From an uncultured Alphaproteobacteria bacterium (GTDB lineage: Bacteria > Pseudomonadota > Alphaproteobacteria > HIMB59 > GCA-002718135), in contig CACJRY010000001.1 in the NCBI GenBank assembly GCA_902595855.1, positions 176,182-240,181 on the forward strand: DNA of 64,000 bases, read 5' to 3'. Positions within the stretch are counted from its first letter, which is position 1, and every line of letters begins with the position of its first letter. Below, in pieces: positions 1 to 9,324 of the stretch. The position numbers and the translations under genes were made by a program. The notes under the pieces were generated by a model. It saw only the letters and a program-made list of their open reading frames with translations, did not search any database and was not told where the DNA came from.

Positions 1-1
1 T

Positions 2-1039
2 GAAGATTATGGTAAAGAAATGCTAAGAATAAAAGATAGAAGTGGCAGAGAGATGTTATATGGCCCAACTAATGAAGAATTAATAACTGATATTTTTCAA
101 TCTTATGTGACCTCCTATAAAGAACTGCCAAAAAATTTATACCATATCCAGTGGAAATTTAGAGATGAAGTAAGGCCTCGCTTTGGTGTTATGAGAGGTA
201 GAGAATTTTTAATGAAAGATAATTATTCCTTTGATTTAAATGAAGAAACAGCAAAGATTTCCTATAACAATATGTTTAAATCATATATTAAAACTTTTCT
301 AAGAATGGGTTTGACCCCAATTTCTCTAAGAGCAGAAACGGGCCCAATAGGTGGAAACTTGAGTCATGAGTTTCAAATATTAGCAAATACAGGTGAAAGC
401 ACTTTATATTATGACAAAGAATTGGAAAGCTTAGATCCTGATAGTCTTGATCCTGAAAAATTACAATCGTATTATGCGGCAGTCGACGATCAACACGATG
501 ACAAAAATTGTCCAATTAAAAAAGAAGATTTGAAAATATCCAAGGGCATTGAGGTTGGCCATATATTTTATTTTGGAACAAAATATTCTGAAAAATTAAA
601 TGCTTTTGTTCAAGATCAAAATGGAAAAAGAATTGCTGTTCATATGGGATCTTATGGAATTGGAGTTTCTAGATTAGTGGGAGCATTAATTGAGGCCAAC
701 CATGACGAAAAAGGAATAAAATGGCCAAAATCTGTAGCCCCCTTTAAGTTGAGTATAGTAAATTTAATGCCTGAAGATCAAAATTGTACCACAATGGCGG
801 AGGATTATTATTCTTATTTTATGAGTCAGAATTTTGATACATTATTTGATGATAGAGATTGTAGTATTGGAAAAAAATTATCTGATAATGATTTAATTGG
901 CATCCCCTTTCAAATTGTAATTGGCAAAAGAGATGTATCACAAGGTGTAGTAGAGATTAAAGATAGATTGTTGGATAAAATTGAAAAGATTAAAACTGAC
1001 GAAGTAAAGAAAATTGTTTTAAAAAAACTTAATTCTTGA
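2..1039 (+). CDS. proS: prolyl-tRNA synthetase, 5'-truncated by window edge
   Basis: Charges tRNA-Pro with proline in the cytoplasm. The reading frame is open from base 2 (EDYGKE before the ORF-track Met at 20) and that stretch aligns with the middle of motif-1-proximal ProS sequence, so the ATG at 20 is internal and the true start lies upstream of the window. Class II motif 2 is clear (FRDEVRPRFGVMRGREFLMKD, about residues 47-67 of the track ORF), and motif 3 is HMGSYGIGVSRLVG (about 211-224). The segment between them is short, so the large editing insertion of the E. coli type is absent; this is the compact form usual in Alphaproteobacteria. The anticodon-binding domain fills the C-terminal third. 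The stop overlaps the start of lolC/E (TGATG). Confidence 0.96.
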   Translation, partial: EDYGKEMLRIKDRSGREMLYGPTNEELITDIFQSYVTSYKELPKNLYHIQWKFRDEVRPRFGVMRGREFLMKDNYSFDLNEETAKISYNNMFKSYIKTFLRMGLTPISLRAETGPIGGNLSHEFQILANTGESTLYYDKELESLDPDSLDPEKLQSYYAAVDDQHDDKNCPIKKEDLKISKGIEVGHIFYFGTKYSEKLNAFVQDQNGKRIAVHMGSYGIGVSRLVGALIEANHDEKGIKWPKSVAPFKLSIVNLMPEDQNCTTMAEDYYSYFMSQNFDTLFDDRDCSIGKKLSDNDLIGIPFQIVIGKRDVSQGVVEIKDRLLDKIEKIKTDEVKKIVLKKLNS

Positions 1040-2289
1040 TGTTATCCAGATCAGAGATTTTAATAACGAGACGTTTTTTATTCTCAAAAAAAACTGAGGG
1101 TTATGTCTCAATATTTTCATGGTTTTCAATTATTGGTATTTCATTAGGGGTGGCAGCAATAATTATTGTAATGTCAGTCATGAATGGATTTCGATCTAAT
1201 TTGATAGAACGTCTCATAGGTGTAAATTCCCATATAAATATTTATTCAATAAATGAGAAAATAGAAATTAAAGAAATAAAAAAAATAAAAAAGCAATTAG
1301 ATCCTAAAAGTTACAAAGAAGTATTTTCATCTATCGAAACCCAAGGCTTAATTATAAGTGACAATACTTCAAAGGGTGTAATAATGAGGGCTTATGATAA
1401 AATGAACACCGAACATTATTTGTATAAAAAAACTATTACAAAAAAAATTTCTCAAATTGGTTTTAATAAAATCATTATTGGAGATGCACTAGCAAAAGAA
1501 TTAAATTTAAAAATAGGTGATAAAATTAAAATAGCTGTACCTAAAGCAGATAGCTCTTTACTCGGCAATATTCCAAGATTTAAAACTTTGAAAATTGATG
1601 GAATATTTGATTTTGGAATGTTTGAGTACGACTCTAATCTTGTTTTCATTTCTTTAGAACTTGCTAGGAAATTGCTTTTATTTGAAGACAGCGTTTTTAA
1701 TAGGCTTGAGTTTTACTTATATGATCCATTAAAAATAAATAATTTTGAAATGGCTTTAAATTCCATAATTAAAGATAATAATCTTAATTATTATTCACTA
1801 TCTTGGCTTGATAGAAATTCATCCTTAATGAATGCTCTAAAAGTAGAAAAAAATGTAATGTTCTTGATTTTAGCTTTAATTGTAATTGTTGCTTCTATGA
1901 ATATAATTTCTGGACTAATTATATATGTTAAAGAAAAAAATAAAGATATCGCAATTTTAAAAACATTAGGCTTTAGTAATTATAGTCTTTTAAAAATTTT
2001 TTTTTCTATTGGTCTAACTATAGGATTAATTGGTACAATTTCAGGCACAATCCTTGGCATAATTATCACTGAGAACTTAATAATAATACAAAACTTTCTT
2101 GAAAAATTACTTGATACAAAACTTTTTGCTGAAGAAATATATTTTTTGTCAACACTACCTTCAGATGTAAAATATGAAGAGGTCTCATTTGTATTTATTA
2201 TATCTATAATTATTACTATACTATCTACAATATTTCCAGCGATTAGAGCTTCTAATATTGATCCAATTGTTTCGTTGAAAAATGAGTAA
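1039..2289 (+). CDS. lolC: lipoprotein-releasing ABC transporter permease, LolC/LolE family
   Basis: Inner-membrane permease that, with LolD, extracts outer-membrane lipoproteins and hands them to LolA. The protein has the FtsX/MacB layout: one membrane segment near residues 25-48 (SIIGISLGVAAIIIVMSVMNGF), a large periplasmic domain to about 270, then three membrane segments near 275-298, 320-350 and 380-403. The ORF track starts at a TTG at 1036; I prefer the ATG at 1039, which overlaps the proS stop by one base. Length (416 aa) is normal. It is followed by lolD with an 8-base overlap. Only one LolC/E gene is present here, as is common in Alphaproteobacteria, suggesting a homodimeric permease; assignment between LolC and LolE names is arbitrary. 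Confidence 0.92.
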   Translation: MLSRSEILITRRFLFSKKTEGYVSIFSWFSIIGISLGVAAIIIVMSVMNGFRSNLIERLIGVNSHINIYSINEKIEIKEIKKIKKQLDPKSYKEVFSSIETQGLIISDNTSKGVIMRAYDKMNTEHYLYKKTITKKISQIGFNKIIIGDALAKELNLKIGDKIKIAVPKADSSLLGNIPRFKTLKIDGIFDFGMFEYDSNLVFISLELARKLLLFEDSVFNRLEFYLYDPLKINNFEMALNSIIKDNNLNYYSLSWLDRNSSLMNALKVEKNVMFLILALIVIVASMNIISGLIIYVKEKNKDIAILKTLGFSNYSLLKIFFSIGLTIGLIGTISGTILGIIITENLIIIQNFLEKLLDTKLFAEEIYFLSTLPSDVKYEEVSFVFIISIIITILSTIFPAIRASNIDPIVSLKNE

Positions 2290-2962
2290 CTTAATAGAAA
2301 TCAAAAACTTAAAAAAAATATATAATGTATCAGACAATAATAAATTATTATTATTTGAAAATTTAAATTTTAACATTCCTAGAAATAGTATTACTTCAAT
2401 AATAGGGCCATCAGGATGTGGAAAGTCTACTTTATTAAATATACTTGGGCTTTTAGATTTTAGTTTTGAAGGAGATTATTTTTTTGATGGTATTTCAATT
2501 AAACAAATTAATGACAATCAAATAAATAAAATAAGAAATCAAAAAATAGGTTTTGTGCACCAGTTCTTTCATTTAATTCCAGAATTAACTGTTATGGAAA
2601 ATGTAATATTACCAGCTTTAGTTGATAAAGATAATATTACAAAAATAAATAATGATGCTAATGATTTATTAAAAACTTTTGAAATTTATGATAAAAAAAA
2701 TATGAAACCTAACAAGCTATCAGGTGGAGAACAGCAAAGAGTAGCTATTGCAAGATCACTTATTAATAAACCAAATTTTATTTTAGCTGATGAAATGACT
2801 GGCAATTTAGATGAAAAAACATCTGATGAAATTATTAATTTTTTTTTAAAATTTGTAACGAATCATAATATATCTCTAATGTACGTCACTCATAATCAAA
2901 TATATGCAGATATGGCTAAAACTAAATATGAACTTAAAAATAAAAATTTATTTTTAAAATGA
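2282..2962 (+). CDS. lolD: lipoprotein-releasing ABC transporter ATPase LolD
   Basis: ATPase that powers lipoprotein release by the LolC/E permease. Walker A is GPSGCGKST (residues 42-50), the ABC signature is LSGGEQQRVAIARSL (about 146-160), and Walker B is FILADEMTGNLD (about 166-177). The family usually reads ADEPTGNLD, so the Pro after the catalytic Glu is Met here, a small oddity that leaves the catalytic residue intact. Its 226 aa are typical. The start ATG lies inside the end of lolC/E (8-base overlap) and its stop overlaps the dnaE start (ATGA), so the three genes are translationally coupled. Confidence 0.95.
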   Translation: MSNLIEIKNLKKIYNVSDNNKLLLFENLNFNIPRNSITSIIGPSGCGKSTLLNILGLLDFSFEGDYFFDGISIKQINDNQINKIRNQKIGFVHQFFHLIPELTVMENVILPALVDKDNITKINNDANDLLKTFEIYDKKNMKPNKLSGGEQQRVAIARSLINKPNFILADEMTGNLDEKTSDEIINFFLKFVTNHNISLMYVTHNQIYADMAKTKYELKNKNLFLK

Positions 2963-5900
2963 AAAAACCTTTTATTCATTTAAGATGTTTGTCCTCTTAC
3001 TCACTTTCGGAAAGTACACTTAAAATACAAAAGTTAGTTCAAATAGCAAAAAATAATCATATGCCTGCCTTGGCTATAACTGACAATAATAATATGTTTG
3101 GAGTATTTGAATTTGCTCAAGAATGTATAAAGAATAACATCCAACCAATAATTGGTACATCAATAAACTTAATCGATGTTAAAATTAAAAATAAGGTTTC
3201 TCAATTATCTTTTTTAGTAAAAAATGAAATAGGTTATAAAAATTTAATATATCTAAGCTCTTTATCATATTTAAAAAAAAACAATGATATAGGTATTTCG
3301 TTATCTGATCTAGAAGGTCATAGTGAAGGATTGTTTTGTTTCTTAGGTGGAGAATTTAATCCTCTATTAATTCTTCATAAGCAAAATAAAAAAACTCATA
3401 ATTTAATTACAAAATTACAGGAATTTTTTAAAAATACCTTATTGTTTGAGCTGCAAAGAATTAATGATACTGAATTAGATTTATTTGAAGATGAGTTAAT
3501 AAAATTATCTAATGAATTTAATATACCTTTAATTGGCACAAATAATATAAAATTTGGTGAGGTTAGTGATTTTCAAGCACATGATGCTTTATTATGTGTA
3601 GCTCAAAAAACAACTATAAATAACGGAAACAGAAATACATCGAATAATCAAATATCCTTTAAAAGTAGCGATCAGATGATTGAACTATTTAGTGAAGTTC
3701 CTGAAATTATCGAAAACAATTTTAATGTATCTATATCATGTAGTTATTACCCTCGAGAAGTTTTGCCAAAATTACCAAAATTTAAAAATAATTTAAATTT
3801 ATCAGAAGGGGAATTGTTAATTAAATTATCAGTCAGTGGTCTTAAAAAAAGATTTAAAGAAACTAAAATTTTAGAACAAAAAAAATATGAAGATAGATTA
3901 AATTATGAAATCGAAATTATTAATAAGATGGGATTTGCAGGATATTTTTTAATTGTCTCTGATTTTGTTAATTGGGCTAAAGATCATCATATACCAGTTG
4001 GACCTGGAAGAGGATCTGGAGCTGGTAGTGTTGCTGCTTGGGCATTGGCTATAACTGATCTAGATCCAATTAAATATAGTTTATTATTTGAGAGGTTTTT
4101 AAATCCAGAACGTGTATCAATGCCAGATTTTGATATCGACTTTTGTCAAATCCGAAGAGATGAAGTTATTGATTATGTGAATCACAAATATGGTAAAGAC
4201 TCTGTCGCACATATTATTACATTTGGAACTTTGGCTTCTAGAGCAGCAGTTAGAGATATAGGTAGAGTTTTAGAGGTACCTTATGGCGAAGTTGATATGT
4301 TTGCTAAATTAATTCCTTTTAATCCAGGAAGTCCATTAACATTAGCAGAATCAATAAAATCAGAAAAATCATTAAGAGATATCATTGATACAGATGAAAC
4401 TCTATCCAATGTTGTTGATATTAGTCTAAAATTAGAGGGTGTTCATCGTCATGCATCAACACATGCTGCAGGAGTAGTTATAGGTGATACAAGTTTAAGC
4501 AACATAGTACCTTTGTATAAGGATCCAAACACAGAAACAAATGCTACACAATTTTCTATGAAATATGTAGAAAAAGCAGGTTTAGTCAAATTTGATTTTT
4601 TAGGATTAACAACACTATCGATTATTAATGAAACCGTTAGTTTGATTAAAAATGAAATTCCTGAATTTTCACTTAAGGAAATTCCATTAGATGACTTCAA
4701 AACATTTCAGCAACTTAGCAGAGGTAATGCAGTAGGAGTTTTTCAATTGGAAAGCAATGGTATGAGTAGTGTTTTAAAGCAACTACAACCTGATAAATTT
4801 GAAGAAATTATTGCAGTTGTAGCCCTTTTTCGACCTGGTCCAATGGATAATATTCCTTCTTTTTGTAATCGTAAACATGGAAGGGAAGAAATACAATACA
4901 TTCATCCAATGCTAAAAGATGTTCTTAGGGAAACATATGGGATTATTGTTTATCAAGAACAAGTTATGCAAATAGCACAAGTTCTCTCTAATTATTCTTT
5001 AGGTGAAGCTGATTTGTTAAGGAGAGCTATGGGTAAAAAAATTCAAAGTGAAATGGATGACCAAAAAAACAGATTCATTCAAGGTGCTCTAAAAAATAGT
5101 ATAAACGAAAAGGAAGCTTCAAAAATTTTTGATCTTGTCGACAAATTTGCAGGATATGGGTTCAATAAAAGTCATGCTGCAGGATATGCTCTAATTTCTT
5201 ACCAAACTGCATATCTAAAGGCAAACTTTCCTCATGAATTTATGACAGCTACATTAAATTTTTCAATCGATAGAACTGATAAGATAATTTCATTAAAGCA
5301 AGAATTAGAAAAACTAGAGATATCATTTTTAAAGCCGGATATAAATTTTTCAGAAGAAAAATTTACTATTGAAAAACATAATGAAAAAAAATCAATAAGA
5401 TTTGGATTAAGTGCTGTCAAAGGAGTAGGAGCTAAATCTATAAAATCTGTAGTTTCAGATAGAGAAAATAATGGTAAATTTAAATCAGTAATAGATTTTT
5501 TGAAAAGAGTTGATGGAGAGGTAATTAATAAACGACAGCTTGAAAAATTGATACAATCAGGTTCACTTGACTCAGTTGATCAAAATAGATCAAAACTTTT
5601 TTATAATGTACCTCAATTTGTAAATTTGTTTGGTTCTAATAATTCTCAAATTAATCAAAATTTACTTTTTGAAGAGCAAGAGATTTCATTTGAAGATAAA
5701 AATCTTTTCAATCAAAAAATTCCAGAATGGAAATCAAGTGAAACACTTAAAAATGAGTTAGAGGTAGTAGGTTTTTATTTTAGTGATCATCCACTTAAGC
5801 ATTATCCTAAAGAGTTTTTCAAAATACAAAATATTATTTTATTTAATGAAATTGATTTAACACAAAGTAAAAAAAATATTAGATTGTGTGGTTCAGTTTT

Positions 5901-6357
5901 GGATATTAAAGAAAGATCTAACAAAGATGGTAGAAAGTATGCTTTTATAACAGTTTCAGAAATAAATTTACAATATGAATTATCAATTTTTAGTGAAAAT
6001 TTAGGCAAATATAGATACCTATTAAAAGAAGGAAATTTACTAATCTTTGATATTGATATACTTGTCAATAATAATGAGCCAAGATATGTGATTAGATCTA
6101 TTAAACAATTAGATAGTGAATTCAATATTTTAGAAAAAAAAATAGATATCTTCATAGATTCAGATAAACTAATTGAATACAAAGATGAACTTTTTACTTC
6201 ATCACAATCTCAAAAAAGCAAGATTTCAATCTATGTAAATATTGATGAAAAACTTATAAATTTTAGCTCAAACAAAAAATATAATTTAAAGTCATATAAA
6301 TACTTAGATCAGCTAAAAAATTCAAAAAAACTTGATTACAATTTAGATATTTCTTGA
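2959..6357 (+). CDS. dnaE: DNA polymerase III subunit alpha
   Basis: Catalytic subunit of the replicative polymerase. Order: N-terminal PHP domain (about 1-270), C-family polymerase palm with GPGRGSGAGS (about 350-360) and the two catalytic aspartates in MPDFDIDFC (about 388-396), fingers, helix-hairpin-helix and an OB fold near 965-1030 (RLCGSVLDIKERSNKDGRKYAF). At 1132 aa it is close to the E. coli length (1160). The first PHP motif reads HLRCLSSYS where the family has HLRVHSxYS, so a metal-binding His is lost and the PHP domain is presumably inactive, as in other proteobacterial DnaE that rely on a separate DnaQ. It starts in the lolD stop codon (ATGA overlap). Confidence 0.97.
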   Translation: MKKPFIHLRCLSSYSLSESTLKIQKLVQIAKNNHMPALAITDNNNMFGVFEFAQECIKNNIQPIIGTSINLIDVKIKNKVSQLSFLVKNEIGYKNLIYLSSLSYLKKNNDIGISLSDLEGHSEGLFCFLGGEFNPLLILHKQNKKTHNLITKLQEFFKNTLLFELQRINDTELDLFEDELIKLSNEFNIPLIGTNNIKFGEVSDFQAHDALLCVAQKTTINNGNRNTSNNQISFKSSDQMIELFSEVPEIIENNFNVSISCSYYPREVLPKLPKFKNNLNLSEGELLIKLSVSGLKKRFKETKILEQKKYEDRLNYEIEIINKMGFAGYFLIVSDFVNWAKDHHIPVGPGRGSGAGSVAAWALAITDLDPIKYSLLFERFLNPERVSMPDFDIDFCQIRRDEVIDYVNHKYGKDSVAHIITFGTLASRAAVRDIGRVLEVPYGEVDMFAKLIPFNPGSPLTLAESIKSEKSLRDIIDTDETLSNVVDISLKLEGVHRHASTHAAGVVIGDTSLSNIVPLYKDPNTETNATQFSMKYVEKAGLVKFDFLGLTTLSIINETVSLIKNEIPEFSLKEIPLDDFKTFQQLSRGNAVGVFQLESNGMSSVLKQLQPDKFEEIIAVVALFRPGPMDNIPSFCNRKHGREEIQYIHPMLKDVLRETYGIIVYQEQVMQIAQVLSNYSLGEADLLRRAMGKKIQSEMDDQKNRFIQGALKNSINEKEASKIFDLVDKFAGYGFNKSHAAGYALISYQTAYLKANFPHEFMTATLNFSIDRTDKIISLKQELEKLEISFLKPDINFSEEKFTIEKHNEKKSIRFGLSAVKGVGAKSIKSVVSDRENNGKFKSVIDFLKRVDGEVINKRQLEKLIQSGSLDSVDQNRSKLFYNVPQFVNLFGSNNSQINQNLLFEEQEISFEDKNLFNQKIPEWKSSETLKNELEVVGFYFSDHPLKHYPKEFFKIQNIILFNEIDLTQSKKNIRLCGSVLDIKERSNKDGRKYAFITVSEINLQYELSIFSENLGKYRYLLKEGNLLIFDIDILVNNNEPRYVIRSIKQLDSEFNILEKKIDIFIDSDKLIEYKDELFTSSQSQKSKISIYVNIDEKLINFSSNKKYNLKSYKYLDQLKNSKKLDYNLDIS

Positions 6358-6403
6358 AAATATATGGTTTTTCATTAAAGGACGTATCAAAAAAAAACTA
6401 GCA

Positions 6404-6450
6404 CACAGAAAAAACCGGTGTTTTTGTTTCTGTGGAGGTTTAACCGGAGA
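6404..6450 (+). promoter_or_regulatory. structured rpsB leader with possible SD-sequestering pseudoknot
   Basis: The dnaE-rpsB gap contains a hairpin: CACAGAAA (6404-6411) pairs with TTTCTGTG (6427-6434), and AAAC (6412-6415) pairs with GTTT (6420-6423), leaving the loop CGGT and a 3-base bulge. The loop CGGT (6416-6419) is complementary to ACCG (6443-6446), which runs into the rpsB Shine-Dalgarno GGAGA (6446-6450, six bases before the ATG). That would make a pseudoknot or alternative helix hiding the SD. rpsB-tsf operons are known to be autoregulated by S2 through the leader in proteobacteria; that this element is such an S2 site is my inference. Confidence 0.55.
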
Positions 6451-6455
6451 AAATT

Positions 6456-7217
6456 ATGAAATTACCTGAAATTAAAGTTGAAGATCTTCTAGAAGCAGGT
6501 GTCCACTTTGGTCACAATGTGAGAAGATGGAATCCAAAAATGGAGCAATATATTTTTGGTGTTAGAAACAATATCCATATTTTTGATTTAAGAATAACAG
6601 TTGAAGCGATTAATAACGCTCTTGTAAAACTTCATGAGACAGTAAGCAGATCTGGAAAAGTACTTTTTGTAGGTACAAAAAAACAGTGTTCAGAAATAGT
6701 TAAAGAATTAGCGTCTATAAATAATAATTTTTTTGTTAATAAAAGATGGTTAGGTGGAACATTAACAAACTGGAAAACTATCTCAAATTCAATTGAAAGG
6801 TTGAATACTTTAGAAGTTAATTTAAATGATCCAGCTTATGCAAATAGCATATCAAAAAAAGAATTACTTCAATTGACAAGAGAAAAAGAAAAGCTTCATT
6901 TAAATTTAGGAGGAATTAAGGATCTTAATGGTAAACCAGATTTAATAGTAATATTTGATGTACTTAAGGATAAACTCGCAGTTTTAGAAGCTAAAAAACT
7001 AAATATTCCAATCATTGGCATTGTAGATACGAATGCAGATCCAGACTCTATCGATTACATAATACCTGGAAATGATGATGCAATTAGATCAATTAATATT
7101 TATAAAAATTATTTTTTACAAACTATCGAAGATGCAAGTGCATTTCAGGATAAGCAAGAGACAAATTTAGATGAAGTTTCAAAAGATAAAGGTAAAAAAA
7201 TGGAGAAATCTAAATGA
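6456..7217 (+). CDS. rpsB: 30S ribosomal protein S2
   Basis: Structural protein of the small ribosomal subunit. The start is typical of S2 ([20 protein letters not shown], residues 6-25), followed by the conserved [14 protein letters not shown] (about 94-107) and the [24 protein letters not shown] block (about 190-213). The 253 aa include a short charged C-terminal tail beyond the folded domain. The ATG is preceded by a good SD (GGAGA), which overlaps the proposed leader structure. It overlaps tsf by four bases (ATGA), the normal rpsB-tsf pairing of an elongation factor with a ribosomal protein. Confidence 0.98.
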   Translation: MKLPEIKVEDLLEAGVHFGHNVRRWNPKMEQYIFGVRNNIHIFDLRITVEAINNALVKLHETVSRSGKVLFVGTKKQCSEIVKELASINNNFFVNKRWLGGTLTNWKTISNSIERLNTLEVNLNDPAYANSISKKELLQLTREKEKLHLNLGGIKDLNGKPDLIVIFDVLKDKLAVLEAKKLNIPIIGIVDTNADPDSIDYIIPGNDDAIRSINIYKNYFLQTIEDASAFQDKQETNLDEVSKDKGKKMEKSK

Positions 7218-8074
7218 CTGACAACCTAGCATTAGTAAAAGAGTTAAGAGATAAAACTGGAGCAGGTTTCTTAGATTGTAAAGAAGCTTTAGCTAATAAC
7301 AATGGCAATATAGAAAATGCAATTGATCACTTAAGAAAAAAAGGCCTAGCAAAAGCCTCAAAAAAATCTTCGAGAGAGGCTAACGAAGGAGCAGTTGGTT
7401 TTTTTGAAAATCAAGATATTTGCATATTGATTAAAGTTAATTCTGAGACTGATTTTGCAGCCAAAGGAGATACTTTTTTAGATTTTGTTGATTACTTAGG
7501 TAAAAATTTGCTAGAATTAAATAACTTGAGTCTTAACCTAGAGAGTTTTTTAGGTACCAAAATTTCCTCAAAGACAGTTAAGGAAATTGTTGATGAAATG
7601 ATTGCAAAAATTGGAGAAAATATTGTTATATCTGATTTAAGAATTTTCGATAAAAAAAATGCTAGCTTATCTTTTTATGTTCATAACGCGTATAGAAAAA
7701 ATATTGGAAAAATCATCTCTATATTAAAATATTCTTCAAACTCAAATGAAAAAAATATTCAAATTTTTGCAAAAAATTTGTGTATGCACATAGCTGCTTT
7801 AAAACCAGATGCAATAGATGAAAACAATCTTGATAAAGCAATTATAGATAAAGAATTAAATGTGCAAAAAGAATTAATAGCTAGCTCAGGAAAGCCAGAA
7901 AATGTAATGGAAAAAATTATAGAGGGTAAAATGAAAAAGTTTTACTCTGAAGTAACATTATTAAATCAAAGTTTTGTTTTGGACCCTGATAAAACTGTCA
8001 AAGATATAATTAACCATGACTATAAAGAAATAAACTTTGATATTAAAATGTTCAATTTCATTAGTTTAACTTAA
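7214..8074 (+). CDS. tsf: elongation factor Ts
   Basis: Guanine-nucleotide exchange factor that recycles EF-Tu. The UBA-like N-terminal domain carries the signature [16 protein letters not shown] (about 10-25), and the first core domain has the [10 protein letters not shown] variant of the family's TDFVAxNxxF (about 80-89). Two EF-Ts core repeats follow; 286 aa is close to the usual 283. It is coupled to rpsB by an ATGA overlap and its stop overlaps the pyrH start by one base, so rpsB-tsf-pyrH-frr looks like one transcript. Confidence 0.97.
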   Translation: MTDNLALVKELRDKTGAGFLDCKEALANNNGNIENAIDHLRKKGLAKASKKSSREANEGAVGFFENQDICILIKVNSETDFAAKGDTFLDFVDYLGKNLLELNNLSLNLESFLGTKISSKTVKEIVDEMIAKIGENIVISDLRIFDKKNASLSFYVHNAYRKNIGKIISILKYSSNSNEKNIQIFAKNLCMHIAALKPDAIDENNLDKAIIDKELNVQKELIASSGKPENVMEKIIEGKMKKFYSEVTLLNQSFVLDPDKTVKDIINHDYKEINFDIKMFNFISLT

Positions 8075-8775
8075 TGAATAAAAGAATTCTTTTGAAACTT
8101 TCTGGAGAAGCCTTAATGGGAAAATCACCTTATGGTATAGATGTTTCAACAATTAACACAATAGCAAAGGAAGTGAAAAAAATTTATAAATTAGGATATC
8201 AGATATGTATTATAATTGGAGGAGGTAATATCTTTAGAGGTATTAAAGGTGCCTCTGAAGGAATTGATAGATCAACATCAGATTATATGGGAATGTTAGC
8301 CACAGTTATGAATGCTTTATCTTTTCAGAGCTGTTTAGAAAAAATAAAAATTCCTACTAGAGTGCAAAGTGCAATAAACATGTCACAGGTAGCAGAGCCA
8401 TACATAAAAAGAAAAGCAGTTAGGCATCTTGAAAAAAAACGTATCGTAATTTTTGCAGCAGGTACTGGTAATCCATTTTTTTCTACAGATACTGCGGCTG
8501 CATTAAGGGCTTCTGAAATGAATTGCTCAATGATTATAAAGGCAACTAAGGTAGATGGCATTTATGATAAAGATCCAATTAAATTTAAAAATGCTAAATT
8601 ATTAAAAAATATTTCTTATAACGAAGTAATTAATAAAAATTTAAGAGTAATGGATTTAACTGCTATAAGTCTAGCAAAAGAGTCAAGTATTCCAATCATT
8701 GTCACGAATATTTTTAAGGATAATTCATTAATAACTGCTTTGAAACAAAAAGGAAAATATAGTAAAATAAGTTAA
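8074..8775 (+). CDS. pyrH: uridylate kinase (UMP kinase)
   Basis: Phosphorylates UMP to UDP, feeding pyrimidine nucleotide pools. It is an amino-acid-kinase-family protein with the N-terminal KLSGEALMG phosphate-binding motif (about 8-16), IIIGGGNIFRG (about 47-57), the DYMGMLATVMNAL helix (about 70-82) and AAGTGNPFFSTDTAAALRA (about 128-146), all diagnostic of bacterial UMP kinase. The 233 aa length is normal. It sits between tsf and frr in the conserved order, starting in the tsf stop (TAATG). Confidence 0.97.
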   Translation: MNKRILLKLSGEALMGKSPYGIDVSTINTIAKEVKKIYKLGYQICIIIGGGNIFRGIKGASEGIDRSTSDYMGMLATVMNALSFQSCLEKIKIPTRVQSAINMSQVAEPYIKRKAVRHLEKKRIVIFAAGTGNPFFSTDTAAALRASEMNCSMIIKATKVDGIYDKDPIKFKNAKLLKNISYNEVINKNLRVMDLTAISLAKESSIPIIVTNIFKDNSLITALKQKGKYSKIS

Positions 8776-8776
8776 T

Positions 8777-9322
8777 ATGATTGATCAATTAAATACAAAA
8801 ATGATGAATTCAGTCAACCATCTTGAAAAAGAATTTAATACAATTAGAACTTCTAGAGCCAACCCATCTATGCTAGATAACATTTTTGTAGATGCTTATG
8901 GAAGTAAAACTCCCTTAAATCAACTTGGCAATATTTCTACTCCAGATCCAAGCACTATTACAATTCAGGTATGGGATAGTTCAATAATTAAAAATATTGA
9001 AAATGCAATTTTAGATTCAGGTCTAGGTATTAACCCTCAAATCGATGGCCAAATAATTAGATTGCCAATTCCTAAATTAAGTGAGGAAAGAAGAGAGGAG
9101 CTCTCAAAGATTGCTGCCAAATATGCAGAAAACTCGAAAATTGTAATCAGAAATATCAGAAGGGATTTTATAGAAACTCAAAAGGAATTAAAAAAAAATA
9201 GTGAATTATCAGAAGACGATTTAAAAAAAATCATCAATGATGTGCAAAAAATGACTGATAATAGCATTGAAAAAATAGATGAGTTATTAAAGTTAAAAAA
9301 AGAAGATATATTGAAAGTATAA
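8777..9322 (+). CDS. frr: ribosome recycling factor
   Basis: Works with EF-G to split post-termination ribosomes. The three-helix bundle residues are recognisable: LEKEFNTIRTSRANPSMLDNIFVDAYGSKTPLNQLG (about 17-52), the VWDSSIIKNIENAI block, and RREELSKIAAKYAENSKIVIRNIRRDF (about 110-136). It has 181 aa against the usual 185. It begins one base after the pyrH stop and is followed two bases later by the TTG start of uppS. Confidence 0.97.
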   Translation: MIDQLNTKMMNSVNHLEKEFNTIRTSRANPSMLDNIFVDAYGSKTPLNQLGNISTPDPSTITIQVWDSSIIKNIENAILDSGLGINPQIDGQIIRLPIPKLSEERREELSKIAAKYAENSKIVIRNIRRDFIETQKELKKNSELSEDDLKKIINDVQKMTDNSIEKIDELLKLKKEDILKV

Positions 9323-9324
9323 TC

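Noticed and set aside
5802-6182. 126-aa minus-strand ORF antisense to the dnaE C-terminal region
   Set aside because: Ser/Leu-rich shadow translation; dnaE is clearly coding on the plus strand.
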